A stretch of DNA of 38,757 nucleotides from the NCBI GenBank assembly GCA_021414105.1, contig JAIOPB010000048.1:1-38757 (forward strand), in the 5' to 3' direction. The translations under genes were made by a program, and so were the position numbers. Shown here in pieces: positions 8,375 through 15,930 of the stretch (positions are counted from its first letter, which is position 1; each line of letters opens with the position of its first letter). The notes below the pieces were generated by a model. The model worked only from the letters and a program-made list of their open reading frames with translations. It ran no database searches and had not been told where the DNA came from. Origin of the DNA: Nitrosarchaeum sp. Its GTDB lineage: Archaea > Thermoproteota > Nitrososphaeria > Nitrososphaerales > Nitrosopumilaceae.

Positions 8375-9195
8375 TTTAGATTAAGAGAATGTATGAATTG
8401 CATTGCCTCTTTAGCGGCATTTTCTGGAGTATCTAGATAAGGGTATAATTCGAGTGTAACGTAATTTCTATAATCAATATCATTAATTGCATCAAAAACT
8501 TTTTTGAGATCAATTGCCCCATGACCAGGAATCAAATGTTTATGTTCTCTTGATTCTGCAATGTCTTCTAAATGAATATGATCTATAAAATCTGCAAGAG
8601 TTTTAATTAATTTATCAGGTCTTTCACCTACACAAAAAAAATGACCCACATCAAAATTAAGGCCAAGATATTTTGTATTGAATCTGGAAATAAAATTTAG
8701 AAATTGTGAGGAATTTTCAATTAGCAGACCAGGTTCCGGTTCGATTAAAAGCTTTACACGATTTTTTTCTGCCACATCAATAACCTCGTTTAAGCCGTCA
8801 TAAAATAATTCTAATCCTTCTTTTTCAGACAATCCCAAAAGGGGCCCTCCCGGTTCCGTAGAAACAGTTTTCACTCCAAGTTCCTTGGCTAATTCTAAAC
8901 AATATTTGGTATGTTGTATTCTAGCATTGCGTTCGTTTGGATTTTTTTCAATCCATGAAGGGTGATGAAAATCATTAACAGCACACATCATAAATCCATT
9001 TAGATTTGAGATCTCCATTTGGTTTTCGCGTAATGTTTTTTTTATAGAATCAATTTTTTTAGCAGACAGTGGTGGAAATGCATGTGGCATATCACACATT
9101 AATTCAATTGCAGTATAGCCTACAGAAGAAATCGAACGTATGCTGTCTTCGATAGAATAATTTCTATATGCATTTGTACTGAATGAGAATTTCAT
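8371..9195 (-). CDS. Sugar phosphate isomerase/epimerase-like TIM barrel, EboE-like (copy 1)
   Basis: 274 residues of the xylose-isomerase-like/AP-endonuclease-2 superfamily. Candidate metal ligands are Glu in LLIEPEPGLL, Asp and His in LNFDVGHFF, His in DHIHLED and Glu in VTLELYPY. The N-terminus MKFSFSTNAYRNYSIEDSI is shared with the paralogue two genes upstream. The family includes isomerases, epimerases and hydrolases, so the reaction is not fixed by sequence. It is nine bases downstream of the TatD-like gene and overlaps the UbiA gene by four bases. In the ebo cluster one such protein (EboE) occurs; here there are two. Confidence 0.85.
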   Translation of the reverse strand: MKFSFSTNAYRNYSIEDSIRSISSVGYTAIELMCDMPHAFPPLSAKKIDSIKKTLRENQMEISNLNGFMMCAVNDFHHPSWIEKNPNERNARIQHTKYCLELAKELGVKTVSTEPGGPLLGLSEKEGLELFYDGLNEVIDVAEKNRVKLLIEPEPGLLIENSSQFLNFISRFNTKYLGLNFDVGHFFCVGERPDKLIKTLADFIDHIHLEDIAESREHKHLIPGHGAIDLKKVFDAINDIDYRNYVTLELYPYLDTPENAAKEAMQFIHSLNLK

Positions 9196-9204
9196 GCGAT
9201 TGAT

Positions 9205-9999
9205 CTATAAGGGAATATAATTTTTTGATTGTTTAAAAAAATTATTGGGATTATGAAAAAGTAATTTGTCAATCTCTGTTTTACTAAAACCATCTTTTTC
9301 CATTTGGATTGCAGTCTTTGGCACACTTAGAGGATCTGATATTCCCCAATCTGCAGAGCTGTTGATCAAAATTCTATCAGTGCCGTATTTTTTTAGCATG
9401 TTAACTGCTCTAATTGGACTTACTTTGGTATGTGGGTAAACAGTTATTCCTGCCATCACATCATAAGATAAAGAAAGTTCTATTGTTTCTTCAGTATTAT
9501 GATCCATGATAATTCTTGATTCGGTGGCATTACAGTTTTTTATAATATCAAGTGTTTTTTTTGTTCCTTCTACTTTATTGACATGTGGAGTATGAATAAT
9601 AACTGGCATTTTAAGTTCCTCAGCCATTATCAATTGTTGCGTAAACACTTTTTCTTCTTCTTTAGTAATCATATCAAATCCTATCTCGCCTACTGCTACA
9701 ACTCCTTCCTTACTAAGATAATCACCCATAACATTTAGTGATTCACTGGCAAGTTGTGAATTATTGGCTTCTTTTGGATTTACAGAGATGGCACAATAAT
9801 GATTTATGCCAAATTCTTTTGCTCGTGTTCTTTCAAAATTTATCAAATAATTCCAATAATCAACTAGTGTTTGTGATGAAGTGCGTGCTTGTCCGAGCCA
9901 AAATGAAGGCTCTATAACAGTCTTAATCCCAGATAAACTCATTTTTTCATAATCATCTGTTGTTCTAGAATACATGTGGATGTGAGGATCAACAAACAT
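9205..9999 (-). CDS. TatD-like metal-dependent hydrolase, EboB-like
   Basis: 264 residues of the amidohydrolase/TatD type. Metal ligands appear in order: HIH near the N-terminus (His6, His8), Glu in VAVGEIGFD, His in PVIIHTPH, His in IIMDHNTEE and Asp in INSSADWG. The arrangement of strands and helices matches a TIM barrel. TatD proteins are often nucleases, but this divergent branch within an ebo-like operon probably acts on a small molecule. It overlaps the upstream EboE-like gene by 11 bases. The start is ATG at 9999 with the metal-site HIH close behind, so the start is secure. Confidence 0.85.
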   Translation of the reverse strand: MFVDPHIHMYSRTTDDYEKMSLSGIKTVIEPSFWLGQARTSSQTLVDYWNYLINFERTRAKEFGINHYCAISVNPKEANNSQLASESLNVMGDYLSKEGVVAVGEIGFDMITKEEEKVFTQQLIMAEELKMPVIIHTPHVNKVEGTKKTLDIIKNCNATESRIIMDHNTEETIELSLSYDVMAGITVYPHTKVSPIRAVNMLKKYGTDRILINSSADWGISDPLSVPKTAIQMEKDGFSKTEIDKLLFHNPNNFFKQSKNYIPL

Positions 10000-10828
10000 G
10001 ATTTAACATCAAATTCTTTAGGTATGTAAAAGTAATCTTTGCTGCATACTCTGGATTTTTTGAGTATGTATAAAGTTCAGCAGTAAGAAATCCTTCATAA
10101 TTAATCTCTTTTAGTGATTTGTACATAGCAGAAAAGTCAATGTTTCCTAAACCAGGAATCAGATGATAATGGATGTTATTTTTACAATCACTTATGTGTG
10201 TATGAAGAATTTTTTTCCTAAATTTTTTAATAATTTTAGATATATCTTCACCTAAAACAGCTGCATGACATACATCGAGGTTTAATCCAATATTATTAAA
10301 TTGAGAAACGATACTAGATACATCATGTGAATTTTCAAGTAGCAGGCCAGGTTCATATTCTATTGCTATTGAAATATTTTTTGTTTCAGCAAACGATGCA
10401 AGTTCAGTTAAAGATTTTTTAAAATTACGTAGGTGAATAGATTTTTCGGATTTAGGGGAAATTCCAGAAGTGATACATATACTTGGAGATTCTAAAATGG
10501 AGGCTAGTTCAATTGCTTGTTTAGTGTAGTTTAATCTCCATTGTCTAAGTTTTTCATTTTTATTTGAAAGTGATGGCTCAAATTTTTCTATTATAGCATT
10601 TCGGTCATACCAACCTACTACAGTATTGACATTTAGATTTGCTACTTTGAGTTTATTTTTTTTAAGACAATTTTTTATTGTAGACAAATATTTTTTATTT
10701 AACGGTAAGAAGGCATGAGGTACATCAAGGACAAGTTCCACTCCGTCGTAACCAATGTTTGATATAGATTCTATACAATATAACAACGATTTTTCAGTAA
10801 ATGCATTTGTGCTAAAGCCAGTCTTCAA
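9989..10828 (-). CDS. Sugar phosphate isomerase/epimerase-like TIM barrel, EboE-like (copy 2)
   Basis: 279 residues, paralogous to the protein at 8371-9195: both start MK-[FT]-[SG]-FSTNA and share DVPHAF/DMPHAF, EPGLL-[IL]-ENS, LN-[FL]-DV-[GC]-H and LIPG-[HL]-G. Likely metal ligands are Glu in IAIEYEPG, Asp and His in LNLDVCHAA, His in LHTHISD and Glu in LTAELYTY. The start is a TTG at 10828 that follows directly on the TAA of the 48-codon ORF with no gap. The two copies differ enough to act on different intermediates or form a heteromer. Function beyond the superfamily is inference. Confidence 0.83.
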   Translation of the reverse strand: MKTGFSTNAFTEKSLLYCIESISNIGYDGVELVLDVPHAFLPLNKKYLSTIKNCLKKNKLKVANLNVNTVVGWYDRNAIIEKFEPSLSNKNEKLRQWRLNYTKQAIELASILESPSICITSGISPKSEKSIHLRNFKKSLTELASFAETKNISIAIEYEPGLLLENSHDVSSIVSQFNNIGLNLDVCHAAVLGEDISKIIKKFRKKILHTHISDCKNNIHYHLIPGLGNIDFSAMYKSLKEINYEGFLTAELYTYSKNPEYAAKITFTYLKNLMLNHVC

Positions 10829-10975
10829 TTACTTTTCATTAAGAGCGGCTAGTAGATTTTCCTTTGCTTTTGTAATTTTTTTGGGATCAATGTATGAATT
10901 TGGGAGTAGGATCTTAGCTGCTTCCCATACCAAATTCTCTATCATAGCCATTTTATTGTGTTCTTCTTTGGACAT
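10829..10975 (-). CDS. 48-residue ORF leading the ebo-like operon
   Basis: An ATG at 10975 gives 48 codons ending TAA at 10829, immediately abutting the TTG start of the EboE-like gene. The product is a charged helical peptide with the stretch IENLVWEAAKILLPNSYIDP and a Lys-rich end. Its position, perfect abutment and helix-like composition support a real gene. Bacterial ebo clusters start with EboA, a larger protein, and I cannot claim homology. The 140-base region upstream, shared with the divergent SDR gene, contains AT-rich promoter-like DNA (10990-11030). Confidence 0.5.
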   Translation of the reverse strand: MSKEEHNKMAMIENLVWEAAKILLPNSYIDPKKITKAKENLLAALNEK

Positions 10976-11115
10976 ACAAAATAAAATTATTTGAATCTTT
11001 TAACTTTTTCATTATTTAATCATATTAAATCGAGTTTTTCGTTAAGACCTATACCATATGTATTTTCTCCAAAATACTCTGTTAACAATCCAATTAAATA
11101 ATACAAAAGTTTCGT

Positions 11116-12999
11116 ATGTCTATGCTGAAATTTCAGGGTAAAGTTGCTCTAGTAACAGGCAGTGGAACTGGAATTGGACAAGCTATTGCTAAAAAATTTA
11201 TTGAAAATGGTGCCAGTGTGATTATTTTAGGTAGAAGACGAGAGCCATTAGAAGAAACATCAGTAATGCTAAAAGAAATAATTTCCAAAGTAAATAGCGG
11301 TGCATTTGTAAGAATTTTCTCCGGTGTTGATGTAAGCGATGAAGTTGGAATTAATGAGATGTTTGATACGCTAAAAAAAGAAAACCTGACAGTTGATTAT
11401 GTAATTAATAATGCAGGAGTTTCAGGACCTGTCACTTGCTTTGCAAATGCACCACTGGATGAGTTCAAAAGTACAGTGGATATTCACCTGACTGGAACAT
11501 TTTGGGGCTCAGTCCAAGCACTAAAAGTAATGAAAGAAAATGGAAAGATTGTCACAATTTCAACATTTTTCACAGAAGAAAGACCACTTGAGCAAAGACC
11601 GTATAGATTTAGAAGCCCATACACTGCATCACAAGGTGCAAAAAATAGACTAGTGGAAGCAATGTCTTGGGAGTTAACAGATAAAAAAATCATATCAATC
11701 GGAACAAATCCAGGTCCAGTACATTCAGATAGAATTTACAAGACAGTATATCCAAAAGCTGCGGCAGAATTTTTACGAGTAAGTGGTTTTGAGGACCTAA
11801 CACCAGTTCAAGTCGATGCTGCAAACAAGGAACTATTACCATTATTAGGCGAGGATCAAAATATAATTAAAAACGGAATTGTAAAAGCTGCACAAAAACT
11901 ATCAAAGGATAATGGGAAAGATATTGCAAAACTAACTGCTACTCTTGGCAATCTATTAAATAAAATTCAAAGCATTGCAGAAAAAGTTCAAAACAACACA
12001 TCACATATGATTGCAGACAAACAATTTTTAGCGCAAGGACAAGTTGCAGAATCAGTTTTGAATTTATGTGATGAACAAATTGCAAAAATTCTAAACGGCA
12101 AAATAATTCCAGGAGACAGAGTATTTTATCCAGTTAAACCACACATTGGTACCACCACACCAGGTGTACACCAACCAGACTTTACTGGAAGATCAATAGT
12201 ATTTACAATAGATGCAACTGAAAAATCAGATGCAGTGAGAGTAGAATATCTGGCACAACATGTTACAAAAAACGGTGGCAAAGTTGCATGTTTTATCTCT
12301 GAATCAACTCCAAAAGAATTACAAGAATACATTAGTGGAAAATTCCATTCCCACATAGTAAATCTCAAGAATCCAGATGAAGTCCAGAGATGGCTAAATA
12401 CTGCAAAGACTAATCTTGGCAGCATATTAGCAGTAATCCATATCACAGGAAAACTGCCAAACATTGCAAAACTAACAGAACTATCAAGGGCAAAATGGCA
12501 GGAATTAATTGAAAAATTCATCACAACCCCTGCCATAGTTGGACAAAGAGCACTAGAGCAGTTTGTTCCTGGGGGAGACAAGGATCCGCGATTATACAAA
12601 GATGCAAGAGGTGCCATGATGATAATCGGACCAGATTTGCCATCTGGTGCAAAAGTTACAGGACTACAAAGAGCACAAGTGGAGGTATTTCGCGGAGCAC
12701 TAAGACCATTTACAACTACAGTAAACCAAGAACTAAGCGATGTACTTGATTCAAAGATCAGAATATTCTCAATATTTCCAGGTTCAGTTACGGGAGTAGA
12801 ACCAAACAACGAGAGAATTGCCCAAGCGTTGAATTTCCTAGTATCGGATAATGCGGCATCTTCATCTGAAGTCACATTTTGTGTTGATGAATCAATATCT
12901 AAAATTTTCCAGAATAAAAAATGCGTTTCTAGAAGACATACAAAATACAAAACAAAAACTAGTTTCAGGCAGAGCCATCCTATCAAGAATGGAGGGTGA
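11116..12999 (+). CDS. Tandem short-chain dehydrogenase/reductase (two SDR halves)
   Basis: The first SDR domain (1-260) has TGSGTGIG (14-21), NNAG, and SPYTASQ with Tyr169. The usual lysine of YxxxK is Gln173, with a lysine three further on. A helical linker follows, then a second, degenerate SDR-like half (about 360-605) without a nucleotide-binding glycine motif. This functional-plus-degenerate layout is known from each half of the bifunctional malonyl-CoA reductase of Chloroflexus. A role in 3-hydroxypropionate or acyl-CoA chemistry is therefore possible, but only by analogy. The last 20 or so residues are oddly basic and probably come from a frameshift near 12926; the natural end would then be about residue 605. 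A TATA-like stretch lies near 11091-11102. Confidence 0.8.
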   Translation: MSMLKFQGKVALVTGSGTGIGQAIAKKFIENGASVIILGRRREPLEETSVMLKEIISKVNSGAFVRIFSGVDVSDEVGINEMFDTLKKENLTVDYVINNAGVSGPVTCFANAPLDEFKSTVDIHLTGTFWGSVQALKVMKENGKIVTISTFFTEERPLEQRPYRFRSPYTASQGAKNRLVEAMSWELTDKKIISIGTNPGPVHSDRIYKTVYPKAAAEFLRVSGFEDLTPVQVDAANKELLPLLGEDQNIIKNGIVKAAQKLSKDNGKDIAKLTATLGNLLNKIQSIAEKVQNNTSHMIADKQFLAQGQVAESVLNLCDEQIAKILNGKIIPGDRVFYPVKPHIGTTTPGVHQPDFTGRSIVFTIDATEKSDAVRVEYLAQHVTKNGGKVACFISESTPKELQEYISGKFHSHIVNLKNPDEVQRWLNTAKTNLGSILAVIHITGKLPNIAKLTELSRAKWQELIEKFITTPAIVGQRALEQFVPGGDKDPRLYKDARGAMMIIGPDLPSGAKVTGLQRAQVEVFRGALRPFTTTVNQELSDVLDSKIRIFSIFPGSVTGVEPNNERIAQALNFLVSDNAASSSEVTFCVDESISKIFQNKKCVSRRHTKYKTKTSFRQSHPIKNGG

Positions 13000-13270
13000 A
13001 TTTACTAGACTGAGTCAAATTTACGGAAATCACATCATATTTGTTGGAACTGATGGAGATTCAAAGTGGGAGAATAGAAGTAGTAGATTCCTAAAGCCAT
13101 TATACACAGATGAGGTATTGAAGATAAAATTTACCATATCTGCAAAAGAAGACATAGATGAGGAGTTTGGGAAAATTGCAATAGACTGCGAAGGAACAAA
13201 GCAAGATGGAGAGATCGTAGTAATAACAAAGAGAAACTGGTATCGAATCAAAAAAACAGTGTCAATATAG
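12921..13270 (+). CDS. Possible MaoC/hot-dog-like protein, probably frameshifted at its 5' end
   Basis: Frame 2 encodes a convincing protein through to TAG 13268-13270. It runs FLEDIQNTKQKLVSGRAIL, then LKPLYTDEVLKIKFTIS, then a strand with DCEGTKQDGEIVV. The start FxEDI...VSGR and the end, strand-turn-strand with NQDGEVV-like text, resemble MaoC-type hot-dog hydratases. The usual Asp/His dehydratase motif is not visible. ATG at 12921 is out of frame with this by one base; adding one T in the run 12926-12928 would give MRFLEDIQ and also end the SDR at a TAG overlapping it. Without a correction the only starts are ATG 12887 (113-base overlap) or ATG 12989 (truncated). The fold call is tentative. 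Confidence 0.5.
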
Positions 13271-13325
13271 GTGTTCACTAATGAAAACAGGAATTTTTTA
13301 AATAATATGATATCAAGAACATCAT

Positions 13326-13613
13326 ATGTATGATGAACTCATCAACAAAGCACTAATCACACTAGCAGTGGAAAATGCTCTTCTTAAAATGGGATTACCT
13401 GAGTTAGAGTTAGTTACATTTAGACTAAAACAAGACCATCAATGTGAAATTTCTGATTGCCTGAAATACCCTCAATATCTCAAAGAGACATTGTGGGATT
13501 TATTTGGCAATTCATATTATGACATATTGCAATCAATACAGGAAACATTACAAAAAACTACAATGGAACAACCTTTGATGGATTTTCTTACTGTTTTAGA
13601 TGATCATTCATGA
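13326..13613 (+). CDS. Small thaumarchaeal NitrOD5-like domain protein (copy 1)
   Basis: 95 residues made of a single compact helical domain: LITLAVENALLKMGLPELELVTFRLK, a short acidic/Cys segment (CEISDCLKYPQYL) and LWDLFGNSYYDILQSI. It is clearly paralogous to the protein on the opposite strand at 14442-14723. I recall this pattern from a short archaeal output-domain family named NitrOD5, but cannot verify the name. The stop overlaps the ATG of the downstream membrane protein by four bases (ATGA), suggesting coupled translation and a functional link, perhaps sensing or signalling. Confidence 0.7.
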   Translation: MYDELINKALITLAVENALLKMGLPELELVTFRLKQDHQCEISDCLKYPQYLKETLWDLFGNSYYDILQSIQETLQKTTMEQPLMDFLTVLDDHS

Positions 13614-14413
13614 AGACACGCTTTGATACACTAGAAAACAAAAACTATCTGTTACTTGCATTAGTCGGAGCAGTAGTAGTATTTCTTGTTGGAAATATAG
13701 CTAATCAAGAAGAATTTCCTATCGCTGAAGACTTGTATATGACAGACTTGCTTTTCATAATATTTCCGGGCATTGTTGTTGTATTTGGGTTGATGCTAGT
13801 ATTCAGATACGGATTACGTGGAAATCATGGCATATCTTGGGTCTTGTTCACGCTAGCCATTGCCAGTTGGTATGTAGGAGATATGACCTACAAGTATGAT
13901 TACAAATATGATCTTGAAGATCTTTCAACATTAACAAGTGATTTTTTTTATATTATTGGATATCCTCTATTCTTTGGATTTACAATATTTTATCTCAAGC
14001 CTAGAAAACGAATCATTTCAAAAAAGATGGTTCTGGCTGCATCGCTTGTTTCAATCTTGTTTGTTATTCCGACTCTTTATTTCACATTTAATGGAGAGTA
14101 TCAGCTAGAGGAACTAACGATATTTCTTTATGCGATTTATCCGATATTGGATGGAGTTATTCTAATTCCTTCAATTATTGCCACGTTTCTTTTCTTTAGA
14201 GGACAAGTTAATCTACTGTGGTCATTAATTCTAATTGCTACCATACTGTTCATAATAGCAGATACATCATATCTTATCTTTTCAGTAGAAGAAACTTACT
14301 ATCCGGGACATCCTGTCGATATATTGTTTGTCTGGTCATACATCCTCTATGCATTTGGAGCATTAAGTCATATCAGACTATACAAAAAAAGAAAAACAGA
14401 ATTGGATACATGA
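13610..14413 (+). CDS. Multi-pass membrane protein of unknown function (7-8 helices)
   Basis: 267 residues with about seven or eight hydrophobic segments separated by short loops: roughly 13-31, 45-66, 76-92, 110-128, 139-160, 170-195, 203-224 and 238-258. Conserved-looking polar features are WYVGDMTYKY after the third segment and a Tyr-rich acidic loop. The layout resembles sensor-type integral membrane domains without an output domain. Since it is translationally coupled to the small helical domain gene before it, the pair could form a sensor and its output partner; this is inference. No transporter signature is seen. Confidence 0.65.
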   Translation: MKTRFDTLENKNYLLLALVGAVVVFLVGNIANQEEFPIAEDLYMTDLLFIIFPGIVVVFGLMLVFRYGLRGNHGISWVLFTLAIASWYVGDMTYKYDYKYDLEDLSTLTSDFFYIIGYPLFFGFTIFYLKPRKRIISKKMVLAASLVSILFVIPTLYFTFNGEYQLEELTIFLYAIYPILDGVILIPSIIATFLFFRGQVNLLWSLILIATILFIIADTSYLIFSVEETYYPGHPVDILFVWSYILYAFGALSHIRLYKKRKTELDT

Positions 14414-14441
14414 TTAACACTTTGAATTATCAGATAATGAT

Positions 14442-14723
14442 TTAATTTTCTATAATTTGGATAAATTTTTGTATTGGTTCTTCATTGATTGATTTATCAA
14501 AAACTCTACGCATTGTATACACAATATCTGAATATGCATCTCCAAATAATTCATACAATACTGTTTTGAGATATTCCGGATGATCAAAAACATCTTCAGT
14601 AGTTATTCCAAAATTTTCTTTTAATTTTGTTTTAACCTTGTCAAGTTCTGGAGGGCCCATATCAAGAAGCGCATGTTCTACTGCAACTTGAACTAATTCT
14701 CTATATGCTTGCTGATCATGCAT
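14442..14723 (-). CDS. Small thaumarchaeal NitrOD5-like domain protein (copy 2)
   Basis: Paralogue of the protein at 13326-13613. Shared pattern: VAVEHALLDMGPPELDKVKTKL, then DVFDHPEYLKTVLYELFGDAYSDIV. The longest ORF starts at 14771, but the first 16 residues are unlike the paralogue. An ATG at 14723 gives MHDQQAYRELVQVAVEHALL, matching the length of copy 1, so I chose it. The gene converges on the membrane protein gene with 28 bases between stops. The pair flanks that membrane gene in opposite orientation, as a duplication with inversion would leave. Confidence 0.65.
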   Translation of the reverse strand: MHDQQAYRELVQVAVEHALLDMGPPELDKVKTKLKENFGITTEDVFDHPEYLKTVLYELFGDAYSDIVYTMRRVFDKSINEEPIQKFIQIIEN

Positions 14724-14829
14724 GATGTGACATATGGTGGAATAACGGATAAAGTTTATGTCATGATGCATAGTGACAATCTAATAATTTTGTAGTAATG
14801 GTTTAATGCAATAATCAGATTCATACAGT

Positions 14830-14919
14830 ATGAGCCTAGATTGTAACTGTACCATCAATGAATATGGAGAATTACTCCAAGAATGTGACGGACATAGAGA
14901 AGCTAATTTTATGAAATAA
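14830..14919 (+). CDS. Possible 29-residue cysteine-rich small protein
   Basis: ATG at 14830 to TAA at 14917-14919. The product MSLDCNCTINEYGELLQECD ends in a His-containing basic tail. A CxC pair, a third cysteine and a nearby histidine could form a metal site, a pattern common in small proteins of this lineage. It is too short for statistics and I know no family. It lies in the 396-base gap between the small helical protein and the TauE-like gene, which otherwise holds an RNA-like structured segment. Confidence 0.4.
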   Translation: MSLDCNCTINEYGELLQECDGHREANFMK

Positions 14920-14934
14920 AGTTGTCTCGTTTTG

Positions 14935-15050
14935 ATTTTATGATGCCCCCTCAAAAGTGGAGGCAAATGAAATGTGCTAACTAGTTTATGTGAGCTATTT
15001 GGCTTCCAGCTAACACCGCGAGATGTCCCTGACTCAATGAGTGCCAAATA
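14935..15050 (-). ncRNA. Candidate structured RNA between small genes and the exporter gene
   Basis: A segment richer in G+C than its surroundings. An 8-bp outer pairing joins 14996-15003 to 15043-15050, with a stacked ACTC/GAGT hairpin (15032-15035 with 15039-15042). On the minus strand a second hairpin (14959-14964 with 14945-14950, one G-U pair) is followed by AT-rich DNA and could end the transcript. A TATA-like stretch (15061-15072, minus sense) lies the right distance upstream. The covering ORF at 14781-15053 looks non-protein. No known RNA family is recognised and the strand is inferred from the TATA-like box. Confidence 0.35.
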
Positions 15051-15119
15051 CAAACCACAGTATTAAAAAACAAAGATAAAAAAAAATCACCGATTGGTAA
15101 ACACTATTTACAATATGCT

Positions 15120-15902
15120 TTATCCACCAATTAACATATTCTCAGATGCAGAATCAAAAAATAATTTAATCGCAGCTATAATTATTATTGCTGAAACTAG
15201 AATTTGCAGAGATCGTTCTGTGATATCCAGAGAGATACGTGCGCCGACTATTCCGCCAACAAAAGCACCTGCAGCTAATAGACCAGCTTGGAGAAAATCA
15301 GGATGACCCAACATACTATGAGTAATAATTCCAGATAGAGAGGCAAAGAGCAAAATGAATTGCGATGTAGGTGCTGCCTTTTTCATAGTCATTCCAATTC
15401 CGACTACCATTAACGGCACAAAGACAATTCCTCCACCTATTCCAAAAAATGATGAGATTATTCCAGCAAAAAAGCTTGCAGCCATGACAAAGACAATCAT
15501 TTGCTTTGTGAGATTTTTTTCTTTGGTCTCTATTTTTTTTTTCATAAAGATATAGACTGCAGATGAGATCAACACAAATCCAAATAGTATCTTGAATATT
15601 CCAGGGGTTACATCACTGGATAGATATGCCCCTAAAACAGTTCCAGGAATGCTCAAGAGTCCAAGCTTTAATCCAAGTGAATAATTGATTCGTTTTTGAC
15701 GCGAATATGAAACTGTAGAGCCAACTGCATTACTAAAAGCTGCAAAAAGACTATTGCTTGCAGCTAGTGTTGGTGAAAAACCAAAAAATGTCAAGACAGG
15801 TACAACTATGATTCCACCACCAAGACCTATTATAGAGCCAAGTATTCCAGCTGCAAACCCAAGCGGGATTAACCATAATTGATCAATCATCATAATCTCC
15901 AT
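15120..15902 (-). CDS. TauE/SafE family sulfite/organosulfonate-type exporter
   Basis: 260 residues with about eight membrane helices in two related halves. Each half begins with a glycine-rich motif: GSIIGLGGGIIVVPVL (about 21-36) and SFFGIGGGIVFVPL (about 160-173). This duplicated GxGGG..VP pattern defines TauE/SafE permeases, which move sulfite, sulfonates or other small anions by an ion gradient. The substrate cannot be told. The start is probably ATG 15902, although ATG at 15893 or 15890 would also keep the first helix. Nearby genes give no metabolic hint. Confidence 0.88.
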   Translation of the reverse strand: MEIMMIDQLWLIPLGFAAGILGSIIGLGGGIIVVPVLTFFGFSPTLAASNSLFAAFSNAVGSTVSYSRQKRINYSLGLKLGLLSIPGTVLGAYLSSDVTPGIFKILFGFVLISSAVYIFMKKKIETKEKNLTKQMIVFVMAASFFAGIISSFFGIGGGIVFVPLMVVGIGMTMKKAAPTSQFILLFASLSGIITHSMLGHPDFLQAGLLAAGAFVGGIVGARISLDITERSLQILVSAIIIIAAIKLFFDSASENMLIGG

Positions 15903-15930
15903 CCATACACATTCTGTGCATATCTTGAAT

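Noticed and set aside
12126-12986. A 286-residue minus-strand ORF inside the SDR gene
   Set aside because: It lies wholly within a recognisable SDR and has a Cys/Ser/Thr-rich, unstructured composition typical of an antisense shadow.
14781-15053. A 90-residue minus-strand ORF
   Set aside because: No protein-like pattern; it covers the structured RNA candidate and overlaps the plus-strand Cys-rich ORF.
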